Shown here one piece after another: positions 1 through 6,192 of a stretch of 12,761 bases of DNA. A program made the translations under genes and the position numbers. Positions within the stretch are counted from its first letter, which is position 1; each line of letters begins with the position of its first letter. Origin of the DNA: Wandonia haliotis (GTDB taxonomy: Bacteria; Bacteroidota; Bacteroidia; Flavobacteriales_D; Crocinitomicaceae); the NCBI RefSeq assembly GCF_039523435.1, contig NZ_BAAAFH010000008.1, positions 1 through 12,761 of the forward strand. The letters are read 5' to 3'. Below the pieces are notes generated by a model that worked only from the letters and a program-made list of their open reading frames with translations, did no database searches and was not told where the DNA came from.

Positions 1-26
1 TCCCAGCAAACATGTGTTTGCTGGGA
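1..26. terminator. Perfect 12-bp inverted repeat, probable intrinsic terminator
   Basis: Positions 1-12 and 15-26 are exact reverse complements around a 2-base centre, in practice an 11-bp stem with a four-base loop. A moderately T-rich stretch (27-46) follows on the plus strand, so it could end a plus-strand gene lying left of the window. It is also 85 bases past the stop of the minus-strand response regulator and could end that transcript, but the bases beyond position 1 that would show a minus-strand T tract are not visible. Apart from this hairpin, 27-111 is AT-rich and holds nothing recognisable. Confidence 0.65.
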
Positions 27-111
27 TATAATTATTGTTTATTTTAGTCTAAAACCTGTATCGGTTATTTAGGACTAGTCATAGTCTTCGTACAGTTATT
101 AACCTCTATTT

Positions 112-786
112 TTAACCTTCTCCGGCAAAGAGGAATTTATTAGGGGAAACCAAATTCGTCTTTACGGCATACATTACTATCCCGGCAGTGTTCTTTACTC
201 CCAGTTTAGACATAATATTCTTCCGGTGTGTATTAATTGTGTGCTGAGAAAGATGAATCATCTCTGCAATTTGTCCATTTGTATATCCTTCTGCAATAAG
301 TGTAATGATTTCCATTTCCCGCTCTGATAGCGTAATTGCCTCACATGAAAATGACTCGAAATCAATATCATCAATATTAATAGAAGCTCTTTGGATGGTT
401 TCTAAAATCTGACCACAGAAAAACTTATTTCCTTTCGCAGTTTCTTTTACCGCATTAACAATTTCAGAAATATCACAGTCTTTCTTGATATAACTGATAA
501 CTCCTCCCCGCAATGCATCCACTAGTGTTTGAGCAGACTGTTCAGGTGTTATGGCGACAAAACGCACCTCATTAAATTCGTTTAGTATTCGTGGAATTAC
601 ATCAATAGAAAAACCTTCGGCAGTGTAATCTATCAACACTACAGCCGGTCCGAAAGCGCGAATCTGCTCCACTAGCTCTTTTTCATTGTGAGCTTCCCCA
701 ATGATTGTAAGCCCCTTCTCACTCTGAAGGATAGTCCGAAGCCCGATTCGAACAATATCATTGCTATCAGCAAGAATAATATTCAT
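112..786 (-). CDS. NarL/FixJ-type response regulator with LuxR helix-turn-helix
   Basis: A 224-residue two-component response regulator acting as a cytoplasmic DNA-binding protein. The receiver domain spans residues 1-120, with D53 at the phosphoacceptor position, T80 at the switch position and K102 at the conserved lysine. A GerE/LuxR helix-turn-helix occupies about 153-208, with the family pattern LSEREMEIITLIAEGYTN followed by QIAEMIHLSQHTINTHRKNI. Length is normal for NarL-type regulators. The receiver is somewhat atypical: the usual second acidic residue of the Asp-Asp pair is Ser8, and the loop after D53 lacks the usual Met-Pro and Gly. No histidine kinase lies beside it, so its partner is unknown. 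The ATG at 784-786 is chosen because it starts the receiver fold directly and lies just downstream of a TATATTTG -7 box. It is divergent from the TonB-dependent receptor, which makes it a candidate regulator of that gene (inference from position only). Confidence 0.93.
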   Translation of the reverse strand: MNIILADSNDIVRIGLRTILQSEKGLTIIGEAHNEKELVEQIRAFGPAVVLIDYTAEGFSIDVIPRILNEFNEVRFVAITPEQSAQTLVDALRGGVISYIKKDCDISEIVNAVKETAKGNKFFCGQILETIQRASINIDDIDFESFSCEAITLSEREMEIITLIAEGYTNGQIAEMIHLSQHTINTHRKNIMSKLGVKNTAGIVMYAVKTNLVSPNKFLFAGEG

Positions 787-810
787 TAATTAATTTAGAT
801 CAATTAAAAA

Positions 811-818
811 CAAATATA
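811..818 (-). promoter_or_regulatory. Candidate -7 promoter element for the response regulator
   Basis: Read on the minus strand this is TATATTTG, an exact match to the Bacteroidota -7 consensus TAnnTTTG, 24 bases upstream of the regulator's ATG. That predicts a short leader. No clear TTG -33 element sits at the usual 17-23 base spacing, so the call rests on the -7 match and its position. Confidence 0.4.
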
Positions 819-983
819 CTAACTGCTTAGGTTAACAGAGAAAAAATCCAAAGAAATTATTTGCCTTTTTTATTCCGTCATACTCCATGCACTGATAAAT
901 CAATGAATTTAATGCACTCCTAACAATTTTAACCTAAGAATAACATCACTTTAACAGGCAAAACAGTTCAATCGGAATACACT

Positions 984-1011
984 ACCATTCAGTCAATAAG
1001 TTAACCATTCA
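984..1011. repeat. Direct repeat ACCATTCA, two copies 20 bp apart
   Basis: ACCATTCA occurs at 984-991 and again at 1004-1011, a centre-to-centre distance of 20 bp, close to two turns of DNA. The second copy ends seven bases before the proposed -33 TTG of the TonB-dependent receptor promoter. Position and spacing fit a two-site activator element, but short AT-rich repeats also arise by chance. Confidence 0.3.
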
Positions 1012-1018
1012 TCTTTTT

Positions 1019-1052
1019 TTGTGTTAATTATCGTTAATTTTTAGTAACTATG
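1019..1052 (+). promoter_or_regulatory. Candidate promoter of the TonB-dependent receptor-feoA operon
   Basis: A TTG -33 element at 1019-1021 is followed after 23 bases by TAACTATG at 1045-1052, which matches the -7 consensus TAnnTTTG with one mismatch. The start codon is 25 bases further on. The spacer contains two copies of GTTAATT (1023-1029 and 1033-1039) exactly 10 bp apart, which could be a repressor or activator site. The spacing is at the long end of the usual range, so this is moderate evidence. Confidence 0.4.
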
Positions 1053-1077
1053 TGCTTCTAAAATTAAAGACCAAAAA

Positions 1078-3399
1078 ATGAGACTTTTTTTTCTTTCACT
1101 GCTTATTGTCACTTGTTCTATAGGAGCTTTTGCTCAGGATTTTGTAGTTCGGGGATTTATTTACGAGAAAGAAACAGGGGAGCCGGCTCCCTTCACAAAA
1201 GTCAGAGTTGTTGAACTGAATCAGGGAGCTGTTACAGATCTTAATGGTTTCTTCCAGATTCCTAAACTACCTGCGGGGGAATTTACTATTGAAATTACCA
1301 ATGTTCAATTTCAGACAATTACTGAAAAAATAACTACAGAAGCATCCGGAATTCTTGATCTGCGGTACGAAATGGAGTCAGGAACTGTGCTAACGGAAAT
1401 AGAAGTTACTGCTGAGGATAAACAAAAGACAACTAATGTACAAACATCAGTTGTAAAAATGGATCAGAAGAGTATTGAGCGAATTCCAAGTATAGGAGGA
1501 GAAGCGGATGTGATTTCTGCTTTCAGTATTACTCCCGGTGTAGTAACAACCGGAGATCAGGGGGGACAATTGTATGTACGTGGTGGTACACCTATACAGA
1601 ATAAAATCCTTTTGGACGGGATGACCATTTACAACCCTTTCCACTCTATTGGTTTCTTCTCGGTATTTGACACTGAAGTGATTAAAAACGTAGATATATA
1701 TACGGGTGGTTTTAACGCTAAATACGGAGGGCGTATCTCCTCTATTATGGACGTTACTTATCGCGATGGGAATAAGAAAAAATTCGGAGGAAAAATCTCT
1801 GCCTCTCCTTTTATGGGACGGGCTGTCATTGAAGGTCCTCTCTACAAGGATAAAAACGGAACAGGAAAGTCGGGAACGTTTATCCTGAGTGCAAAACGTT
1901 CTCTTCTGGATCTAACTTCGGAAACGTTATACCCCTGGGTTAATGACGGAGACGGTCTGCCTTTTACTTTTACAGATGTCTATGGAAAAATGACATTCAA
2001 TGCAGGGACAGGAGCTAAAGTGAGTCTCTTTGGTTTTAGCTTTAATGACCGTGTAAATTATACAAACATTGCTGATTTGAGTTGGAAATCTGCCGGAGGA
2101 GGGATGAATTTCTCACTTGTTCCCGGTAACTCGCCAGTATTTATTGAAGGACACCTGAATGCATCCAAATACGAATTAAATCTGGAAGAGAATCTACTTC
2201 AGCCCAGATCCAGCTCTATTTTCGGATTTGATCTTGGATTTGACTTTACTTATTTCCTAAAAAACTCAAGTGAATTAGCATACGGAATTAATGTCGGTGG
2301 ATTCAACACGAACTTTCTAACATTTAATGAATTCGGACGTGAAATATCAGATGAGAACTTTACGGTTGAAGTAAGTGCTTACTTAAATTATCGTCTGGTT
2401 AAAAACCGTTGGGTTGTAGAACCTAGTTTCCGTGCTCAGTATTATGCAACATTAGGAACAATATCTCCGGAGCCACGACTTGGTATTAAATACAATGCAT
2501 CGGAAAAAATCCGCCTGAAAGCTTCCGGAGGAAGATATTCACAAAACTTCACAAGTGCCAGTTCAGATCGTGATGTGGTTAACTTATTCAATGGTTTCCT
2601 TTCTGCCCCTACAAATGTTCAAAGTTCATTTGTAACCGAAAACGGAAAAACAATAACTGATATTCGTAACGGGTTACAATATGCATGGCATGCTGTAGCT
2701 GGATTTGAAGTAGACCTTACAAAACGTCTTACACTAAATGTTGAAGGATACTACAAAGATTTCACACAGCTTTCAAACATTAACACAAATAAACTGTATC
2801 AGGATATTGCTGAATTCAATCAAATTGATGATGTCTACAAAAAAGACTTTATTTTAGAATCAGGACGTGCCTGGGGTATTGATGCCTTACTAAAATACAG
2901 TTCGTCCCGTTTATTTGTCTGGACGGTTTATTCATTAGGTAAAGTTGACAGATGGGATGGTTTTACTGAATATGCTCCTGTTTTTGACCGTCGTCACAAT
3001 GCTAATATCGTTGTTACTTATTTGTTCGGGAAGAAAAAAGACATCGAAATTTCTCTTCGCTGGAATTACGGTTCAGGTCTTCCGTTTACACCAACAAAAG
3101 GATTCTATCAGGGTGAATCAATGTCAGGAGGAGTTTCAACAGATTATACATCTACCAACCCCACTACTTTCGAAACCCTTTTGGGAGACTTAAATTCAGA
3201 GCGTTTACCGGATTATCACAGATTAGATATCACGGCTAAAAAGCAAATTGAATTCAAGAATAAAACGAACATGGAAATTGTTGTTGGTGTGACAAATGTT
3301 TATAACCGTAAAAATATCTTTTACGTGAACAGAGCTACCAATGAGAAGATTTATCAGCTACCTGTTCTACCAAGTTTAGGGGTTAGCTATAAATTCTAA
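1078..3399 (+). CDS. TonB-dependent outer-membrane receptor with carboxypeptidase-regulatory-like N-domain
   Basis: A 773-residue outer-membrane transporter that would import a ligand using energy passed by TonB-ExbB-ExbD; none of those partners is in the window. Residues 1-20 form a signal peptide ending in GAFAQ. A carboxypeptidase D regulatory-like beta-sandwich follows at about 23-105 (VRGFIYEKETGEPAPFTKV, then TDLNGFFQIPKLPAGEFTI). The plug domain is about 120-230, with the diagnostic stretches QLYVRGGTPIQNKILLDG and VDIYTGGFNAKYGGRISS. The remaining ~540 residues are a beta-barrel ending in the outer-membrane signature LGVSYKF with terminal Phe. It is shorter than SusC-type receptors (about 1000 residues) and has no SusD neighbour, so a polysaccharide system is unlikely. 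The substrate cannot be read from sequence. The close downstream feoA hints at iron or a siderophore. The A-rich region before the ATG is typical of Bacteroidota initiation without Shine-Dalgarno. Confidence 0.93.
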   Translation: MRLFFLSLLIVTCSIGAFAQDFVVRGFIYEKETGEPAPFTKVRVVELNQGAVTDLNGFFQIPKLPAGEFTIEITNVQFQTITEKITTEASGILDLRYEMESGTVLTEIEVTAEDKQKTTNVQTSVVKMDQKSIERIPSIGGEADVISAFSITPGVVTTGDQGGQLYVRGGTPIQNKILLDGMTIYNPFHSIGFFSVFDTEVIKNVDIYTGGFNAKYGGRISSIMDVTYRDGNKKKFGGKISASPFMGRAVIEGPLYKDKNGTGKSGTFILSAKRSLLDLTSETLYPWVNDGDGLPFTFTDVYGKMTFNAGTGAKVSLFGFSFNDRVNYTNIADLSWKSAGGGMNFSLVPGNSPVFIEGHLNASKYELNLEENLLQPRSSSIFGFDLGFDFTYFLKNSSELAYGINVGGFNTNFLTFNEFGREISDENFTVEVSAYLNYRLVKNRWVVEPSFRAQYYATLGTISPEPRLGIKYNASEKIRLKASGGRYSQNFTSASSDRDVVNLFNGFLSAPTNVQSSFVTENGKTITDIRNGLQYAWHAVAGFEVDLTKRLTLNVEGYYKDFTQLSNINTNKLYQDIAEFNQIDDVYKKDFILESGRAWGIDALLKYSSSRLFVWTVYSLGKVDRWDGFTEYAPVFDRRHNANIVVTYLFGKKKDIEISLRWNYGSGLPFTPTKGFYQGESMSGGVSTDYTSTNPTTFETLLGDLNSERLPDYHRLDITAKKQIEFKNKTNMEIVVGVTNVYNRKNIFYVNRATNEKIYQLPVLPSLGVSYKF

Positions 3400-3428
3400 G
3401 TATCTATTTTTCCAGATAAGCAAAGGTG

Positions 3429-3656
3429 ATGAAGACAGTTCTTTCGGATTTACGCAAAGGTGACAAAGCTGTAATTACAGAGATTACAGAAGGGACAAGT
3501 ACACTTAGATTAATGGAGTTGGGATTAATTCCCGGAGCTGAATTACGAGTTGTCGCGGTATCTCCTTTCGGAGATCCTATCGCAATAAGTTTAGACGACT
3601 ATTCCCTTTCACTTCGTTTACACGATGCAAAACAAGTAGTTATAGAGAGAAAGTAA
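3429..3656 (+). CDS. feoA: FeoA family protein (ferrous iron transport accessory)
   Basis: A 75-residue cytoplasmic SH3-like FeoA protein. In the family it associates with the inner-membrane ferrous-iron transporter FeoB and supports its activity. Visible signatures are RLMELGLIPGAELRVV at about 27-42, PFGDPIAISL at about 46-55 and the closing strand LSLRLHDAKQVVIE at about 60-73. An in-frame GTG lies directly before the ATG (3426-3428); the ATG at 3429 is preferred. The gene starts 29 bases after the TonB-dependent receptor stop with no terminator between them, so the two are probably cotranscribed. No feoB follows: the next gene is a convergent unrelated membrane protein. FeoA may therefore serve a FeoB encoded elsewhere. 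The family is clear from the motifs; the exact role here is inferred. Confidence 0.9.
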   Translation: MKTVLSDLRKGDKAVITEITEGTSTLRLMELGLIPGAELRVVAVSPFGDPIAISLDDYSLSLRLHDAKQVVIERK

Positions 3657-3668
3657 CCACTTTCTTTC
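3645..3668. terminator. Hairpin spanning both convergent stop codons
   Basis: Positions 3645-3654 pair with 3659-3668 (10 bp including one G-T wobble) around the loop AACC. The hairpin covers the end of feoA and its TAA (3654-3656), and reaches the first base of the DUF3817 gene's stop (3668-3670). It is AT-rich and neither flank has a strong T run, so it would be a weak bidirectional terminator. Confidence 0.4.
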
Positions 3669-3955
3669 TACATTTTATCCAGAACCTTTTTATCAAAAAC
3701 AATAGGTCCAAATGGTAATATGGAAGCTAGAAATCCATATACATAGATTTTAAATGACCACTTATTTGACATTCCTTCTACAAGCAAGAATCCTATATAA
3801 GCCATAAACAATATTCCGTGCGCCCACCCGGTATATTTTACAGCCCAATCCATCTCTGCCATGTACTTTAATGGCATTGCTATTACTAATAGAAGAAGAT
3901 AGGAAGCGGCTTCGGCATAACCGATTTTTCGAAGTGTTGTATATTTCTTTTCCAT
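3668..3955 (-). CDS. DUF3817 family small integral membrane protein
   Basis: A 95-residue inner-membrane protein with three predicted transmembrane helices at about 13-31, 43-62 and 68-86. It resembles the DUF3817 (YdzA-like) family: an N-terminal RKIGYAEAASYLLLL segment, a MPLKYMA boundary, the central GWAHGILFMAYIGFLL and the closing PFGPIVFDKK. The family's biochemical role is not established. The Gly that usually follows the Glu of helix 1 is Ala here. The gene is convergent with feoA, 11 bases away, and divergent from the acyl-CoA carboxylase gene. It appears to be transcribed alone, from a TAATTTTG -7 box just upstream. The ATG at 3953-3955 gives the normal family length. Confidence 0.85.
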   Translation of the reverse strand: MEKKYTTLRKIGYAEAASYLLLLVIAMPLKYMAEMDWAVKYTGWAHGILFMAYIGFLLVEGMSNKWSFKIYVYGFLASILPFGPIVFDKKVLDKM

Positions 3956-3974
3956 AATTCGGAATTTTTGTCTG

Positions 3975-3982
3975 CAAAATTA
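3975..3982 (-). promoter_or_regulatory. Candidate -7 element for the DUF3817 gene
   Basis: Read on the minus strand this is TAATTTTG, an exact TAnnTTTG match 19 bases upstream of the ATG. The only nearby TTG-type -33 candidate (minus strand of 3995-3997) is 12 bases away, shorter than usual. The call is therefore based on the -7 match and position. Confidence 0.4.
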
Positions 3983-4028
3983 ATCAGAATCCCCCAATTC
4001 GTCACCGAACTTTTTGGGAAAGTATCTG

Positions 4029-4036
4029 TATATTTG
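4029..4036 (+). promoter_or_regulatory. Candidate -7 element for the acyl-CoA carboxylase-elaA operon
   Basis: TATATTTG matches TAnnTTTG exactly and lies 27 bases before the ATG at 4064. The nearest upstream TTG (4014-4016) is only 12 bases away, so the -33 element is doubtful. Together with 3975-3982 it forms a compact divergent promoter region of 108 bases. Confidence 0.45.
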
Positions 4037-4063
4037 AAACGCTATTAAATAAAAATCGAAAGA

Positions 4064-5707
4064 ATGGGAATCAGTAAGGACGAGTTAGAATTCAATATCA
4101 ACGAAGATTACATGCGGCTGAAAATTTCCGCTCTTCAAAGAGAACTTGATCAGATTTCACTCGGAGGCGGTAAAAAACGCATAGATAAATTGCACGAGAA
4201 AGGTAAGATGACTGCGCGTGAGCGTATTGATACGTTGCTAGATAAGGAGACTCCCCGCTTTGAAGTAGGAGCACTTGCCGGATATGGTATGTACGAAGAG
4301 CACGGAGGTTGTCCTTCAGGAGGAGTTGTAATTGTAATCGGATACGTATCAGGAAAACAATGTATCGTTGTTGCCAATGATGCCACTGTAAAAGCCGGAG
4401 CTTGGTTCCCCATTACAGGAAAGAAGAATCTGAGAGCACAGGAAATTGCAATGGAGAACAATCTTCCGATTATCTATCTTGTAGATTCAGCCGGTGTTTA
4501 TCTTCCTATGCAAGATGAAATCTTCCCGGATAAAGAACATTTCGGACGCATTTTCCGCAATAACGCCATCATGTCATCGCGTGGAATCGTACAAATTGCT
4601 GCTATCATGGGGTCGTGTGTAGCAGGAGGAGCTTACCTTCCAATTATGTCAGATGAAAGTCTCATTGTTAATAAAACAGGTTCTATTTTCCTGGCAGGTT
4701 CATACCTTGTAAAAGCAGCAATCGGAGAAACCATTGATAATGAAACTCTCGGTGGGGCAACAACACACACAGAAATATCAGGAGTATGTGACTACAAATC
4801 AGAAAATGATGAAGAATGTCTGATGACTATTCGTGATATCATGGATCAAATCGGTTCATTTGAGAAAGCCGGATTTGACAGAAAGGAAGCAGTACTTCCT
4901 AAAAAAGATAGTAAGGAAATCTATGGTATTCTGCCAAAAGACAGAGCCAAGCCTTATAATATGAGGGATATCCTGAAAACAATGGTTGACGATTCCAAAT
5001 TAACAGAATACAAAGCTGATTACGGTAAAACACTGATCTGTGCATACGCCCGAATTGACGGATGGAGTGTTGGAATTGTAGCTAACAACCGGGACATCAC
5101 AAAAACGAAAAAAGGCGAAATGCAGTTTGGAGGAGTAATCTACTCCGATTCAGCTGACAAAGCAGCGCGTTTTATTATGAACTGCAACCAGAAAAACATT
5201 CCGTTAATTTTCTTCCAGGATGTTTCCGGATTTATGGTTGGTTCAAAAAGTGAACACGGCGGAATTATTAAGGACGGAGCCAAGATGGTAAATGCAATGG
5301 CAAATTCTGTAGTACCCAAATTTACTGTTATTGTTGGTAATTCGTACGGAGCCGGTAACTACGCCATGTGTGGAAAAGCGTACGACCCGCGTCTGATCGT
5401 TGCCTGGCCAACATCTGAATTAGCAGTTATGTCTGGGGCTTCTGCTGCGAAAACCCTTTTGCAGATTGAAGTTTCTACCATGAAAGCACGTGGAGAGGAA
5501 ATTACACCGGAACGAGAGAAAGAATTGTACGATACGATTAAGTCACGGTACGACGAACAAATTTCTCCCTACTACGCTGCAGCCCGTTTATGGACAGACG
5601 CGATCATTGACCCGGCAAAAACGAGAGAGATTCTTTCTTTGGGAATAGAAATGGCGAATCACAAAAAAGCCGAAAGAGCTTATAATGTAGGCGTTATTCA
5701 AACTTGA
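4064..5707 (+). CDS. Acyl-CoA carboxylase beta (carboxyltransferase) subunit, methylcrotonyl-CoA carboxylase-like
   Basis: A 547-residue cytoplasmic carboxyltransferase that moves CO2 from carboxybiotin to an acyl-CoA. It has the two crotonase-like halves of the family. The N-half carries ANDATVKAGAWFPITGKKNL (104-123), RAQEIAMENNLPIIYLVDS (124-142) and the oxyanion-type GSCVAGGAY (183-191). The C-half carries the second oxyanion motif GNSYGAGNYAMCG (425-437). Of the family members I know, these stretches and the spacing PDKEHFGRIFRNNAIMSS resemble methylcrotonyl-CoA carboxylase beta more than propionyl-CoA carboxylase beta or AccD. Leucine breakdown is thus the favoured pathway, but the true substrate is uncertain. 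Length is normal. No biotin carboxylase, biotin carrier or leucine-degradation gene is in the window, so the partner must lie elsewhere. It is first in an operon, followed 17 bases later by elaA. Confidence 0.93.
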   Translation: MGISKDELEFNINEDYMRLKISALQRELDQISLGGGKKRIDKLHEKGKMTARERIDTLLDKETPRFEVGALAGYGMYEEHGGCPSGGVVIVIGYVSGKQCIVVANDATVKAGAWFPITGKKNLRAQEIAMENNLPIIYLVDSAGVYLPMQDEIFPDKEHFGRIFRNNAIMSSRGIVQIAAIMGSCVAGGAYLPIMSDESLIVNKTGSIFLAGSYLVKAAIGETIDNETLGGATTHTEISGVCDYKSENDEECLMTIRDIMDQIGSFEKAGFDRKEAVLPKKDSKEIYGILPKDRAKPYNMRDILKTMVDDSKLTEYKADYGKTLICAYARIDGWSVGIVANNRDITKTKKGEMQFGGVIYSDSADKAARFIMNCNQKNIPLIFFQDVSGFMVGSKSEHGGIIKDGAKMVNAMANSVVPKFTVIVGNSYGAGNYAMCGKAYDPRLIVAWPTSELAVMSGASAAKTLLQIEVSTMKARGEEITPEREKELYDTIKSRYDEQISPYYAAARLWTDAIIDPAKTREILSLGIEMANHKKAERAYNVGVIQT

Positions 5708-5724
5708 TTTATCATTAGGGAATA

Positions 5725-6192
5725 ATGAACTGGCAAATAAAATCATATAAAGACCTCTCTAAAGAGGAATTTCATGATATTATACAACTACGCATCGCGG
5801 TGTTTGTTGTTGAACAGAATTGTCCTTATCAGGAACTGGATGACAAAGACCGTGATGCGTATCACTTATTTGGGCAAGATGATAACGGAAAAATTGTTGC
5901 CGTCGCAAGAATTCTTCCGGAGGGAATTTCCTACGAGAAAGACTGGTCAATAGGTCGTGTACTTATATTACCTGAATTTCGCAACAGAAAATCCGGATAT
6001 GATTTGATGGAAGAAGCCATACGTTTTATCCAAAAACACGCACCTGAAAAACAGATTCGAATTTCAGCTCAGGCGCACCTTCAATCTTTTTACGAAAAAG
6101 TTGGATTTACATTTACTGGGAGGGCTTATGATGAAGACGGGATTCCTCATATTGAAATGATATATCCCGCCTCCAACTCATTACCTATTTAA
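5725..6192 (+). CDS. elaA: ElaA-family GNAT N-acetyltransferase
   Basis: A 155-residue soluble GNAT acetyltransferase of the ElaA family, which uses acetyl-CoA; the physiological acceptor is not known. Recognition rests on the family blocks RIAVFVVEQNCPYQELD (23-39), the acetyl-CoA-binding segment SIGRVLILPEFRNRKSG (75-91), SAQAHLQSFYEKVGF (114-128) and YDEDGIPHIEM (135-145), all matching Escherichia coli ElaA closely. The phosphate-binding loop has Lys where many GNATs have Gly, as in other ElaA proteins. The ATG is preceded by AGGG at 5717-5720, an unusually good Shine-Dalgarno for this genome. It lies 17 bases after the acyl-CoA carboxylase gene with no terminator between, so cotranscription is likely. 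Its TAA overlaps the stop of the convergent large exoprotein gene by three bases. Confidence 0.93.
   Translation: MNWQIKSYKDLSKEEFHDIIQLRIAVFVVEQNCPYQELDDKDRDAYHLFGQDDNGKIVAVARILPEGISYEKDWSIGRVLILPEFRNRKSGYDLMEEAIRFIQKHAPEKQIRISAQAHLQSFYEKVGFTFTGRAYDEDGIPHIEMIYPASNSLPI

Noticed and set aside
1447..1644. Minus-strand open frame of about 65 codons inside the receptor gene
   Set aside because: It lies opposite the plug-domain coding sequence, has no recognisable motif or start context, and is explained by the real gene.
2945..3193. Plus-strand open frame of about 82 codons in another frame of the receptor gene
   Set aside because: It overlaps barrel-coding sequence whose terminal strand and stop are intact, and its product has no family features.
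1078..3399. SusC of a polysaccharide utilisation locus
   Set aside because: The protein is about 230 residues too short, no SusD or glycoside hydrolase is adjacent, and feoA is the operon partner.
3762..3977. Minus-strand open frame overlapping the DUF3817 gene in another frame
   Set aside because: The other frame gives a coherent three-helix DUF3817 protein; this one gives a basic, featureless product.
4150..4461. Minus-strand open frame of 103 codons inside the carboxylase gene
   Set aside because: It is antisense to highly conserved carboxyltransferase sequence and shows no domain.
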